A DNA stretch of 64,000 bases from Fasciola hepatica (GCA_948099385.1 CANUEZ040000116.1:11928501-11992500); one strand, 5' to 3'. Positions 1 to 10,934 are shown, counted from the stretch's first letter. Numbers and translations: made by a program. The notes: generated by a model from the sequence alone, not told the origin.

Positions 1-312
1 CTGTCGTCTTTTGATCACGACTTCATGTGAATCGGTTGTATTTCACGCCGGAATGGATCGCAGAAATAACTCCGAAAACCGAATAATCCGAGCTCCTTAT
101 ATTTGTGAGATGGGAAATCCGGAGTCCTAAGCGGACAGAAATATGGTTGAGCATCCACTCTGGTGAGGAATATAATATTAATGACCGAGATTAGTACAGT
201 TATGGCCTAAATATCAAACCTGTAGTGGTTCTCACAGTCAACAAACTTGCGAAAAAAAAGATTGAAGTATTATCTGAGTTCTTCGGGTGAGGGGCACGCG
301 AGAGAACTGCTA
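1..312. other. Left flank of the giant inverted repeat, no feature seen
   Basis: Unique-looking sequence up to the outer edge of the left arm. I see no coding frame, tRNA-like block or tandem repeat. The bases just outside the left edge do not match the bases just outside the right edge at 9910, so no target-site duplication is evident. Confidence 0.5.
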
Positions 313-808
313 ACGTTAGCAAGAATAGCACACTGATAACACTCTAACTAACAAAGCTGAGACGCAGGACTGTAAACAGAGGTGCAATAGGTACATCAGC
401 ATTGTAATGTAGGGAACCCGGTGATTTGTGCAAAACTCTGCGGAACCCCTGAATTTATATGAAGATGGTTTCATTGCAATAAAAAATTCTCGACTGATGA
501 TATGCTTGCCGGGCCGCACAACCACTCAGTCAAGGCATTTTAGTTTACAAGGTGGGATGGAAAAGTGCAGATCACAATCACAACTAATCATAACGCATCT
601 AGCTTGTGCGGGGTGACTTCTGAACGGAGCTATTTCTTTCCTAATGACATCCTTACTTCCAACTGATGTTTTATTTCTTTTTATAACCCAATGTCTGCTA
701 GGTAATTCAGGCAAGCTGACTGATACCTTGGATCAGACACAACTTTATCTGCAGTAGATTTGTCAAAAATGGTTCTTGACAAGACATTCCGTATCATTTC
801 TCACAGGA

Positions 809-1354
809 AAGGGAATAACAACCGCTGAAAGGGAATATAATATTTGCCCCGGGTATGGTGGGCACGTATGAAGGATACGAGATGTCAAAGTTGTAGGAAC
901 TGACAAACTCCTTCAGTATGTCTGTTGCTCTTCTCCCAATTTTTCGGGGTCCGCAGTATGTCAGAGTTAAAATCTTACGCAGTGCAGTGGTCAGTTTTAT
1001 ACTTATCAACCGGTGATGTCTATTTTATGGAAAATGGGAACAACCACGGAACTACGTAGTGGAACAAGACTAGTTCTACTGTTGAACGAAAATGTTATTT
1101 CCCACAGAATCTGATATGGACTCGAAGCCATTTCACATTCAGCGCTCTCAGTCTTCAATCCTGTATCACTTTATTCGCATCTAAATGTCTATCTAGGTGA
1201 TTTGGTCAAGCAGAACCATGATCTTGTGACAGTGAAAATTGCTCTTGAGATATCTTCGCAACTACAGCTTTTCTTTAAAACGTGGATCACAAATGACAAA
1301 AGACCAATAGGACTGACTAATCCATGGTCACAGCCCAGCAATTCATCAAATGGA
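809..1354. other. 546-bp block present only in the left arm
   Basis: The left arm carries these bases between two GGA triplets (806-808 and 1352-1354). In the right arm the flanking sequences join directly, with a single copy of the triplet (TCC on the plus strand, 9414-9416). The block has no terminal repeats, poly-A tail or recognised coding frame. The 3-bp homology is more typical of a deletion in the right arm than of a transposon insertion in the left, but direction cannot be settled without an outgroup. Confidence 0.85.
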
Positions 1355-2551
1355 TAGGAATATTTATCTGAGTGAGAGGAAAACAGGATAATCTCCTATC
1401 ACATCTCGCTAAAATTCGTTCTTTGGAGCAGAAACCGTTGTTGAATAGTATCTTCTGTTATATTTTGCGAGCTTCCATTCCACACAGAAGCCATTGTCAA
1501 TCGAGTAAACGTCGGCCGAACTTCCATATGCAACACTTTGCAGTTGTATACGATCGGGACCATATATGATAGCACAAACTTTTCTGTACAAAACGGAATA
1601 TGAATGAGATCCAAATTCGGCACTTATTTCGGACCCGTTGGTAATCAGCCTGGTTTCCTCAGATAGTACAAGGTTGGTACCTTGTTGATGGCTTTACAAT
1701 ACGGCTTCGCGGATTTGTCGGTTTACTATCAAGCATCGGATGACAGAATAAAAAACAGTATTTGTGCCCTTGTCGCAAAGTCTGAGATGATATTAGAGCA
1801 GTATTCGTATGGTAGCAACAGCAGTAGCTGTAGTAGTAGTAATATTAGTGGTGTAAGTACAGTGCTTATTTTGCTAGTAGTACTATTTTCACCATTCCGA
1901 AATCCAGTCTTCTTGGCTGCGTTCTTGTTTTTTTTCCTTCTCTTCTGTAAACGAGAAATACGACAAGGAGATAAGCTATTTGGTCCAGTGGACTTAAATG
2001 TACGATAGAAGTACAGGGTTCTCCCTTAGAAACAACATTTTGTTGAGCCATGGATCTAACAGTGAAGGCCACAAAGGAGTGGAACACGTAAAGTAATGAT
2101 TGACGTTTTCTGGATGAAAACGAAATTTGAAAGAGACAAAATTGTGAACACACAAATACAGAAACACCGGTAAGGACAATGAGAAGTTTTGGCAACGCAT
2201 TTCACGAAGACCGAGCCAAACTGGTAGATAGTGCAGTTTGCCTGACTGGATCTGGACTGAGGTTATGGGAAACTGAGCATAACTCAGTAGCTTGGTGCAA
2301 AAGCTGAAGCAGCTAACTCGGGATGAGTTACTGGGGCTGCCAAAATGCGATGTCGGTGAACCCGATTTTTTATTTCGCTGACGATATCACGGCACGAAAT
2401 CACTCCCATTAGCATCTAGCTTCCTATAACCCTATCGGAATGTATTTGAATATCGAAAAACGATAGAAATTTGGATTTTGATCAGTCGGAAGAGGTAGTT
2501 CTTTCGATATTAGTAGTATGGCTTCGTGTCTGGGTGACAGGAAAAATTCCT

Positions 2552-2567
2552 CCCCCCCCCCCCCCCC
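2552..2567. repeat. Poly-C tract in the left arm
   Basis: A run of 16 C, facing a run of 14 G at 8204-8217 in the right arm. It lies about 35 bases from the hammerhead-like core at 2589-2609. The length difference between arms is the expected slippage at a homopolymer. Confidence 0.9.
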
Positions 2568-2584
2568 GGGAAGCAAACGACCGG

Positions 2585-2609
2585 TTTTGCGGTTGTTGCC
2601 GCTCATCAG
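2585..2609 (-). ncRNA. Hammerhead-ribozyme-like core, left-arm copy (degenerate)
   Basis: Read on the minus strand: CTGATGA at 2603-2609, then GCGG, a CAACAA loop, CCGC and AAAA. This is the hammerhead order of core box, stem II and second core box, except that the second box is AAAA instead of GAAA. It is the mirror copy of 8162-8186. The changed core base suggests an inactive relic. Penelope-like retroelements and other flatworm repeats are known to carry hammerhead motifs; linking this copy to one of them is inference. Confidence 0.4.
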
Positions 2610-2903
2610 ATGAGTTTATGGTAGCTATCTCACCGGCAGCATAGATATCACGGTGGTTTGGAGGACAAAGTGAAGTTAGATTGCGCACGAAACACGAGAC
2701 TTGTCAGCTGACTGACGGACCTCGTCGCGTTTGCGCTGTAAATTGGGCTTCAATATAAAATGCATCTGGGTACACCACGAATTTTGCTGAAAAGAAGCTT
2801 CGAAGAGGTTGACTTTGTAGATCACTGGAAATGAAAATTGTGAGCTTCAGCAACTGCAATGTGGATCCCTTGATCAGTTAGTCCAGTTGTTGAGACTTCT
2901 TAC

Positions 2904-3122
2904 CGTTTGTAAAATTGGGCTTGTCACATATTTCCTCAGAGCCTGTTGCAGCTCATCTTGGACATAGTGAGCCAATCAAACCATAGTTTTTCCCTCATCC
3001 GTATCACTGATGACGTTACTAACACAATGACGGCATAGTTCCTGACTTACATTAGCCTCCATTATCTTGAACGGAAGATCAAAGACAAGATATCTGCCGA
3101 GATAGACCTCAGTGTGCAATCC
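2904..3122 (-). pseudogene. Broken mirror copy of the candidate exon at 7649-7867
   Basis: Reverse-complement copy of the right-arm open frame. The Trp codon TGG at 7793-7795 is here TGA (complement at 2976-2978), which stops the frame. The change that follows turns Ser to Tyr, and a downstream Lys-Tyr-Val-Thr stretch differs only synonymously. The splice-donor-like GTAAGAAG is kept. If the right-arm frame is a real exon, this copy is a pseudogene fragment; if not, the stop has no meaning. Confidence 0.35.
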
Positions 3123-5017
3123 CTAGCATGTTCCGACACATGTCGGTCACCATGCTGCAGAAAATACATAACATATCTACACAGTGTTTGCCATCTTGGC
3201 AGCTTTTGCCTAGCTGGTCAGCTTGCAGGTCGGATTTTTAACGGTTGGACAGATAATATCAATAGTTTTCTGGAATGGAAAGTTGGTCCTCTGTCTCTGC
3301 CTCTTAGAGTGACGCACTAAGGGACAGATCGCCACGCCCATCTTTGTCGATGTGTTTGTCGAGGTTTGCTTACGCGCTTGCTGAGCCCCGGTTCACCAAA
3401 TTTTCCTTCAGTGTCTTCGCCGACTGCGCACGTACAACTCCCATAGATGAGTACTGCATCCAATATACTGTACTTGGTAATTCGGAGGGGTCTCTGATAA
3501 TTTTCATCGCCGATTATTTTACGTAAGTCTGTCAAATTTTGGCTGTGATTCTGCGATGGTTAGTTGATTACGTAAAGCATGGAATGTGGAACCTCCATTG
3601 ATATAGTATAAATATTTGGCTATTGGTTCTTGAAGTGTCTTCCGTTGCAGTTGAGTTCAGCGTTCGATATAAAATCTATTCCATACAGTTTATCTTGATT
3701 TTGTCAGATTTTAAACTTAGGCGCCCTGTTGAAAATGTCTAGCCTGCTTACTTTGTCGTCTCTCACTGCCGCTTTGAAAATGATCGCACCACTAAACAAG
3801 AATGCTCCATTGCCCGGTACCTTGGAAGTTGTGACCTTTCTGGTCATTCTGGAGGGAATTTTCAGTCACTCAAAAACTGGCAAAAGTTTCTCAACTAAGC
3901 TTCCCTTAAGTATGATTCTTTGATCAATATAAACCAAATCATTATATACCCCATTTTATTTGGAGTAGTTAGTAAGAGGGAGAGTGAAGTATTAGGTTGT
4001 CTCCGTCTTTTAAATAGACTTTATTTGTTCATGGTGATGATGGTAGAGTTTTTAAAAGTGGCTATCTTCACCCAGCAAACCAATATCGGGAGAAACATCA
4101 ATAAATTTTAAGACACTTTTTGATACGTTATTTGGATGAATACAGAATGATATCGGTGTGGAACGTGGTGTTGATCATAACTCGGTGGTTGCTGTTAGTT
4201 TCAAAGGCTTCCAATCGCTAAGCTTGGCTTTTAGATCACAAACTCCGAGCTCAGCCATCAGAACCCATTGAAAATCACCAACCTGAGTTAGAGCTAACAC
4301 CAATTTTCAAAACAACTTACGTTCAGAAATCAAACTTACAAAAACGAATGTGACGGCCGAGTGAAGACGAAGTTATTTTGATGTTGTTTCTAAACTCGAG
4401 TCTTTACCATAATTTTCTATGAATTACAAAAACCGAGAGAGCATCGTTTCAAAAGAATAGCGTGGAGAGAACATGTTCCGATTATCTGTCAACTGGGTTA
4501 AAATTATTCCAAATTTCAGGTGACTTGTTCACACAGAGAAGATGGCCGCAATTTGTTAAACAATAGTTTAGAGGAAAAAGAAAATAAAGTTTTCTAAGTT
4601 AAATAAACGGCTTGGCCAATCAAAAGGGTGCAATTCGACAAGGGTAGGGAAGAAAACAAGCATTGAAACAAGACGGCATCTAGTTTCCACAGCTGCAAGA
4701 AGTCAATATGAGATAAAAGCCAAGATGCGTGCGAAAGTTCAGTGAACGGATGGCGCCCAAATCATAGCTGGATAGAGGCAATGCAAGAACTCTTCAAACG
4801 AGCTTTGCTGAATGACAAAATATTTGGACGCCAAGAGCATTTTACACACTGCTTGGCTGTGCCCTCGAAAATCCAAGTTCAGTGACCAGAATGAATCTAA
4901 ATGGTATGCTGTAGACAAGCTTCAACTTTGATATAGTCAAAATTAGAGATAACTACACATTCTTTCCTCAACTTTGGAAACAAACACCAGTCCACTTCGA
5001 CATACAAATTTGAACAA

Positions 5018-5753
5018 AGCAGAGTGCCTCGGAATTTGGATATTATCTAAAAAGATAAAGTGTCATTCTGGGTAAGGATAATGAACGTGAACGTCCCATC
5101 ACTCTTTCTGACTTTTATATACGAAAACGGTTACGTCACTGAACCAAAGTGGTCTCTTACCGTTACTTGCTGAAGTCGACAGAATCATCGGTGAAGAAGT
5201 TACGCGTGAATAATTGTGTGAATCAACGATCCAATGCTCAGACACATTTCTTCCAAAACAAATGCCTCTCAAGGAATCTTTCTCAAAATTTACGGGCAAC
5301 GAACTCCTTGTGCGACGTGAAAGAAAAGTTTAGGAAACTACTCATGCATCCCATTTGAAGTCATGGGTTTACGGATGAAATGCTGCTTACTTCCAAATTC
5401 ACCGCGTTCTACACATTTTTGCTTGGTGAACGCAGATTATCCAAGGTATACATGACACGGATTGCATTAGTTTCTGCTATTTCAATAAGACATTCTTTTC
5501 TTGCTCACAGATACTAGACAAACAATCTGACTATGTTAGAAGTAGAAAAGAGTGAGATTTACCTTTAAAAAATGAAGTAAATTTGTCTTTGGTGCAAACC
5601 TTGCAATATGCTGAAACAGCGAGTCAATAATAAGATATAATTCTACTGATAAATACCCTAACAGTCTTTTCAACACCCGGATTATTACTTGACAGTTGTT
5701 CTGGAGATTAGATGAGACTTCCGTTCACTTGGGATTTTTTAAGTGTCATTGCA
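5018..5753. other. Spacer between the inverted-repeat arms
   Basis: A 736-bp single-copy spacer. It has no similarity between its two halves, no tandem repeat and no recognised coding frame (the open frames are at most 69 codons and overlap on opposite strands). It would be the loop of the hairpin. Confidence 0.8.
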
Positions 5754-7648
5754 TTGTTCAAATTTGTATGCCGAAGTGGACTGGTGTTTGTTTCCAAAGT
5801 TGAGGAAAGAATGTGTAGTTATCTCTAATTTTGACTATATCAAAGTTGAAGCTTGTCTACAGCATACCATTTAGATTCATTCTGGTCACTGAACTTGGAT
5901 TTTCGAGGGCACAGCCAAGCAGTGTGTAAAATGCTCTTGGCGTCCAAATATTTTGTCATTCAGCAAAGCTCGTTTGAAGAGTTCTTGCATTGCCTCTATC
6001 CAGCTATGATTTGGGCGCCATCCGTTCACTGAACTTTCGCACGCATCTTGGCTTTTATCTCATATTGACTTCTTGCAGCTGTGGAAACTAGATGCCGTCT
6101 TGTTTCAATGCTTGTTTTCTTCCCTACCCTTGTCGAATTGCACCCTTTTGATTGGCCAAGCCGTTTATTTAACTTAGAAAACTTTATTTTCTTTTTCCTC
6201 TAAACTATTGTTTAACAAATTGCGGCCATCTTCTCTGTGTGAACAAGTCACCTGAAATTTGGAATAATTTTAACCCAGTTGACAGATAATCGGAACATGT
6301 TCTCTCCACGCTATTCTTTTGAAACGATGCTCTCTCGGTTTGTGTAATTCATGGAAAATTATGGTAACGACACGAGTTTAGAAATAACATCAAAACAACT
6401 TCGTCTTCACTCGACTGTCACATTCGTTTTTGTAAGTTTGATTTCCGAACGTAAGTTGTTTTGAAAATTGGTATTGGCTCTGACTCAGGTTGGTGGTTTT
6501 CAATGGGTTCTGATGGCTGAGCTCGGAGTTTGTGATCTAAAAGCCAAGCTTAGCGATTGGAAGCCTTTGAAACTAACAGCAACCACCGAGTTATGATCAA
6601 CTCCACATTCCACACCAATATCATTCTGTATTCATCCAAATAACGTATCAAAAAGTGTCTTACAATTTATTGATGTTTCTCCCGATATTGATTTGCTGGG
6701 TGAAGATAGCCACTTTTAAAAACTCTACCATCATCGCCATGAACAAATAAAGTCTATTTAAAAGACGGAGACAAACTAATATTTCACTCTCCCTCTTACT
6801 AACTACTCACAATAGGTTGGGGTATATAATGATTTGGTTTATATTGATCAAAGAATCATACTCATGGAAAGCTTAGTTGAGAAACTTTTGCCAGTTTTTG
6901 AGTGACTGAAAATTCCCTCCAGAATGACCAGAAAGGTCACAACTTCCAAGGTACCGGGCAATGGAGCATTCTTGTTTAGTGGTGCGATCATTTTCAAAGC
7001 GGCAGTGAGAGACGACAAAGTAAGCAGGCTAGACATTTTCAACAGGGCGCCTAAGTTTAAAATCTGACAAAATCAAGATAAACTGTATGGAATAGATTTT
7101 ATATCGAACGCTGAACTCAACTGCAACGGAAGACACTTCAAGAACCAATAGCCAAATATTTATACTATATCAATGGAGGTTCCACATTCCATGCTTTACG
7201 TAATCAACTAACCATCGCAGAATCACAGCCAAAATTTGACAGACTTACGTAAAATAATCGGCGATGAAAATTATCAGAGACCCCTCCGAATTACCAAGTA
7301 CAGTATATTGGATGCAGTACTCATCTATGGGAGTTGTACGTGCGCAGTCGGCGAAGACACTGAAGGAAAATTTGGTGAACCGGGGCTCAGCAAGCGCGTA
7401 AGCAAACCTCGACAAACACATCGACAAAGATGGGCGTGGCGATCTGTCCCTTAGTGCGTCACTCTAAGAGGCAGAGACAGAGGACCAACTTTCCATTCCA
7501 GAAAACTATTGATATTATCTGTCCAACCGTTAAAAATCCGACCTGCAAGCTGACCAGCTAGGCAAAAGCTGCCAAGATGGCAAACACTGTGTAGATATGT
7601 TATGTATTTTCTGCAGCATGGTGACCGACATGTGTCGGAACATGCTAG

Positions 7649-7867
7649 GGATTGCACACTGAGGTCTATCTCGGCAGATATCTTGTCTTTGATCTTCCGT
7701 TCAAGATAATGGAGGCTAATGTAAGTCAGGAACTATGCCGTCATTGTATTAGTAACGTCATCAGTGATACGGATGAGGGAAAAACTATGGTTTGGTTGGC
7801 TCACTCTGTCCAAGATGAGCTGCAACAGGCTCTGAGGAAATACGTGACAAGCCCAATTTTACAAACG
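7649..7867 (+). CDS. Candidate internal exon, unrecognised protein
   Basis: An open frame of about 72 codons that begins just after an in-frame TAG (7646-7648) and ends at a good splice donor, ACG then GTAAGA (7868). The TAG could be the end of an acceptor, but the upstream pyrimidine tract is poor. The translation has an ordinary globular composition: ISDTDEGKT, a Trp-Leu-Ala-His, then SVQDELQQALRKYVTSPI, an amphipathic helix-like run. I do not recognise a family. The matching left-arm sequence has a nonsense change. This could be a real exon of a duplicated gene or a chance open frame. Confidence 0.3.
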
Positions 7868-8161
7868 GTAAGAAGTCTCAACAACTGGACTAACTGATCA
7901 AGGGATCCACATTGCAGTTGCTGAAGCTCACAATTTTCATTTCCAGTGATCTACAAAGTCAACCTCTTCGAAGCTTCTTTTCAGCAAAATTCGTGGTGTA
8001 CCCAGATGCATTTTATATTGAAGCCCAATCTACAGCGCAAACGCGACGAGGTCCGTCAGTCAGCTGACAAGTCTCGTGTTTCGTGCGCAATCTAACTTCA
8101 CTTTGTCCTCCAAACCACCGTGATATCTATGCTGCCGGTGAGATAGCTACCATAAACTCAT

Positions 8162-8186
8162 CTGATGAGCGGCAACAACCGCAAAA
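8162..8186 (+). ncRNA. Hammerhead-ribozyme-like core, right-arm copy (degenerate)
   Basis: CTGATGA (8162-8168), stem GCGG, loop CAACAA, stem CCGC, then AAAA (8183-8186) in place of the canonical GAAA. Upstream, GTGAG and CTCAT can pair as a five-base stem I that ends at the core, but the expected cleavage triplet (NUH) reads CCG. The motif shares CTGATGAGCGGCAAC with the repeat copy at 38605, so it is part of a dispersed repeat and not unique to this arm. Probably inactive. Confidence 0.45.
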
Positions 8187-8203
8187 CCGGTCGTTTGCTT
8201 CCC

Positions 8204-8217
8204 GGGGGGGGGGGGGG
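8204..8217. repeat. Poly-G tract in the right arm
   Basis: A run of 14 G, mirror of the 16-C run at 2552-2567, followed by GGAATTTTTCC-like sequence that also follows the hammerhead-like core in the 38.6-kb copy. Confidence 0.9.
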
Positions 8218-8659
8218 AGGAATTTTTCCTGTCACCCAGACACGAAGCCATACTACTAATATCGAAAGAACTACCTCTTCCGACTGATCAAAATCCAAAT
8301 TTCTATCGTTTTTCGATATTCAAATACATTCCGATAGGGTTATAGGAAGCTAGATGCTAATGGGAGTGATTTCGTGCCGTGATATCGTCAGCGAAATAAA
8401 AAATCGGGTTCACCGACATCGCATTTTGGCAGCCCCAGTAACTCATCCCGAGTTAGCTGCTTCAGCTTTTGCACCAAGCTACTGAGTTATGCTCAGTTTC
8501 CCATAACCTCAGTCCAGATCCAGTCAGGCAAACTGCACTATCTACCAGTTTGGCTCGGTCTTCGTGAAATGCGTTGCCAAAACTTCTCATTGTCCTTACC
8601 GGTGTTTCTGTATTTGTGTGTTCACAATTTTGTCTCTTTCAAATTTCGTTTTCATCCAG

Positions 8660-8822
8660 AAAACGTCAATCATTACTTTACGTGTTCCACTCCTTTGTGG
8701 CCTTCACTGTTAGATCCATGGCTCAACAAAATGTTGTTTCTAAGGGAGAACCCTGTACTTCTATCGTACATTTAAGTCCACTGGACCAAATAGCTTATCT
8801 CCTTGTCGTATTTCTCGTTTAC
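8660..8822 (+). CDS. Candidate exon with possible fibronectin-III-like strand and membrane segment
   Basis: A strong acceptor (pyrimidine-rich, ending TTCATCCAG at 8659) precedes an open frame reading KRQSLLYVFHSFVAFTVRS, then a Cys-containing stretch and a hydrophobic run IAYLLVVFLVY followed by RREGKK. The AFTVRS...GEP pattern loosely resembles the last strands of a fibronectin type III domain, and the hydrophobic run followed by basic residues resembles a transmembrane segment. There is no convincing donor. The left-arm frame (about 2109 down to 1866) stays open too. Function unknown; may be a chance frame. Confidence 0.2.
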
Positions 8823-9184
8823 AGAAGAGAAGGAAAAAAACAAGAACGCAGCCAAGAAGACTGGATTTCGGAATGGTGAAAATAGTACTACTAGCAAAAT
8901 AAGCACTGTACTTACACCACTAATATTACTACTACTACTGATACTGATATTGCTATCATACGAATACTGCTCTAATATCATCTCAGACTTTGCGACAAGG
9001 GCACAAATACTGTTTTTTATTCTGTCATCCGATGCTTGATAGTAAACCGACAAATCCTCGAAGCCGTATTGTAAAGCCATCAACAAGGTACCAACCTTGT
9101 ACTATCTGAGGAAACCAGGCTGATTACCAACGGGTCCGAAATAGGCACCGAATTTGGATCTCATTCATATTCCGTTTTGTACAG

Positions 9185-9359
9185 AAAAGTTTGTGCTATC
9201 ATATATGGTCCCGATCGTATACAACTGCAAAGTGTTGCATATGGAAGTTCGGCCGAGTTTTACTCGATTGACAATGGCTTCTGTGTGGAATGGAAGCTCG
9301 CAAAATATAACAGAAGATATTATTCAACAACGGTTTCTGCTCCAAAGAACGAATTTTAG
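9185..9359 (+). CDS. Candidate 3' exon, unrecognised protein
   Basis: A good acceptor (TTCCGTTTTGTACAG, ending 9184) is followed by an open frame of 57 codons to TAG at 9357-9359. The translation contains IYGPDRIQLQSVAYGSSAEF, then SIDNGFCVEWKLAKYN and an STTVSAP run, which looks like beta-rich extracellular sequence. Its entry phase (one leftover base) equals that of the candidate exon at 8660. The left-arm copy (about 1410-1583, minus) keeps the frame with two amino-acid changes. No family recognised. Confidence 0.25.
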
Positions 9360-9910
9360 CGAGATATGATAGGAGATTATCCTGTTTTCTTCTCACTCAC
9401 ATAAATATTCTTATCCTGTGAGAAATGAAAAGGAATGTCTTGTCAAGAACCATTTTTGACAAATCTACAGCAGATAAAGTTGTGTCTGATCCAAGGTATC
9501 AGTCAGCTTGCCTGAATTACCTAGCAGACATTGGGTTATAAAGAGAAATAAAACATCAGTTGGAAGTAAGGATGTCATTAGGAAAGAAATAGCTCCGTAC
9601 GGAAGTCACCCCGCACAAGCTAGATGCGTTATGATTAGTTGTGATTGTGATCTGCACTTTTCCATCCCACCTTGTAAACTAAAATGCCTTGACTGAGTGG
9701 TTGTGCGGCCCGGCAAGCATAATATCAGTTGAGAATTTTTCATTGCAATGAAACCATCTTCATATAAATTCAGGGGTTCCGCAGAGTTTTGCACAAATCA
9801 CCGGGTTCCCTACATTACAATGCTGATGTACCGATTGCACCTCTGTTTACAGTCCTGCGTCTCAGCTTTGTTAGTTAGAGTGTTATCAGTGTGCTATTCT
9901 TGCTAACGTA

Positions 9911-9985
9911 GCTGGTGGAGGCGAGATTCGAACCTAGTACCTCAGAGGTGACAGTGTCTGTTCATACAACTCACCCAATATCAGC
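9911..9985 (-). mobile_element. tRNA-like SINE head next to the inverted repeat
   Basis: On the minus strand a polymerase III B-box, GGTTCGAATC, is preceded by GAGGTACTA, the same layout as the plus-strand block at 14411. The A-box side is decayed. It begins only a few bases outside the right arm. Confidence 0.45.
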
Positions 9986-10934
9986 CAAAGCAGGATCAGC
10001 CATGTCTTCCTTGGGATAAAATTGTCACCTTTTTACGTGTCACAGCTGAAGCAATTCTATATTTCACTCCACTCAACGGAAAGTAGTGTTCTCAGGTACT
10101 CCGCCACATTGATTCCACGCTTCTCCCGCTAAAGTTTCTGGTTTACTTGTCAGAAAATGAAAACTTATCGGTGGATTCCCCTGATGCAATGCAACAATTT
10201 ACGCTCAGCACACCACGTCAATATATTTTCCATTCGCCTGCTCTTTGGGCTCCTAGCCTTTTTGTTGTCAACTTGATGACGCTGCAAGTTGGCACCGAAA
10301 ACCAGATCACCAATGAGAGCGATGAATATTTGAAAGAACTTAAGTGATAAAGCTCTCCTTCCAGCGAATGACTCAACGTGCGAAGCCGGATCACGTAGTT
10401 CCCTCGTCTGTGTGAAACGAAGGTAAGACCAATAATATCAGCTCAAGTGAGAATAATTATAGTATGCTGTAACAGACGCGAGTGGTGAACCCAAAGCCCA
10501 TTTTGGTGGACAAAACTTCTTAGCAAAATTGTCGGAGGGTGAATCACGAGGTCCATCGAAAACCGACAATTGTTCTTGTTATCTACTCAGCTGAGCATGT
10601 TCATACGTGTTTCGAATGGGGTGAATTCACACACAGTTGTTTACGTAATATAACTCCATGCGAGACAAACTCCAAATCTTTCGGAGCATGTCTGATATGT
10701 ATCGCATGTCTTCTAGCGGACAGAACATAAGGAATCGATAGGAAAAACAGAACACACTGCCACTATTCTTCGTAAACCGTTCCCTGTTCCTATGGGAACT
10801 TTAACCATATGTTTACACTGAGCAAACTGATTCGCTTGACATTTGACAAAAAATACCTTTGATTGGTTATCAAAGTCTAAGGCGGTATAGTTTGTTTTGG
10901 GTAAAATGACAAAGACAGCAACTTCATTTTCTGA
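9986..10934. other. Anonymous sequence between the SINE head and the Penelope-like fragment
   Basis: No confident feature. An acceptor-like TTTACTTGTCAG at about 10141-10153 precedes a 64-codon open frame ending at 10347, of unknown nature. If a full Penelope-like reverse transcriptase once lay here it is not recognisable now. Confidence 0.4.

Larger units (their letters stand above)
313..5017 (+). repeat. Left arm of a giant imperfect inverted repeat
   Basis: This 4705-bp arm is matched in reverse complement by 5754-9909. Paired positions sum to about 10771 near the spacer, drift to 10768 near 1372, and drop to 10222 outside a 546-bp block at 809-1354 that the other arm lacks. Some stretches are identical over 200 bp (3317-3535 against 7236-7454 encode the same 72 residues). 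Others, such as 3910-4180 against 6590-6860, differ at roughly 5% of positions by eye. The outer end is at the ACGTTAGC near 313 and the inner end at TGAACAA, 5011-5017. No terminal transposon motif or recognised transposase was found. It could be an inverted segmental duplication, a foldback element or, less likely given the divergence, an assembly artefact. Confidence 0.95.
5754..9909 (-). repeat. Right arm of the giant imperfect inverted repeat
   Basis: A 4156-bp reverse-complement partner of 313-5017, shorter because it lacks the 546-bp block. The outer end falls at 9909 in TGCTAACGT. Immediately outside is a tRNA-like SINE head (9911-9985). A local hypervariable patch at 8914-8960 (AGT-type trinucleotide repeats) differs more from its partner at 1810-1860 than the surrounding sequence does. 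The right arm keeps the candidate exons open more often than the left. Confidence 0.95.

Noticed and set aside
809..1354. The left-arm-only block as a transposon insertion
   Set aside because: No terminal repeats, tail or target duplication beyond 3 bp; a microhomology deletion in the other arm explains it more simply.
1866..2195. 109-codon minus-strand frame as a complete gene
   Set aside because: It begins in hydrophobic sequence without a recognised domain, and the region looks better as an acceptor-led exon starting at the mirror of 8660; even that is weak.
313..9909. Palindrome as a pure read-foldback artefact
   Set aside because: Substitutions throughout, a 546-bp indel and one-arm stop changes are not expected from copying one molecule twice, though assembly should still be verified with long reads.
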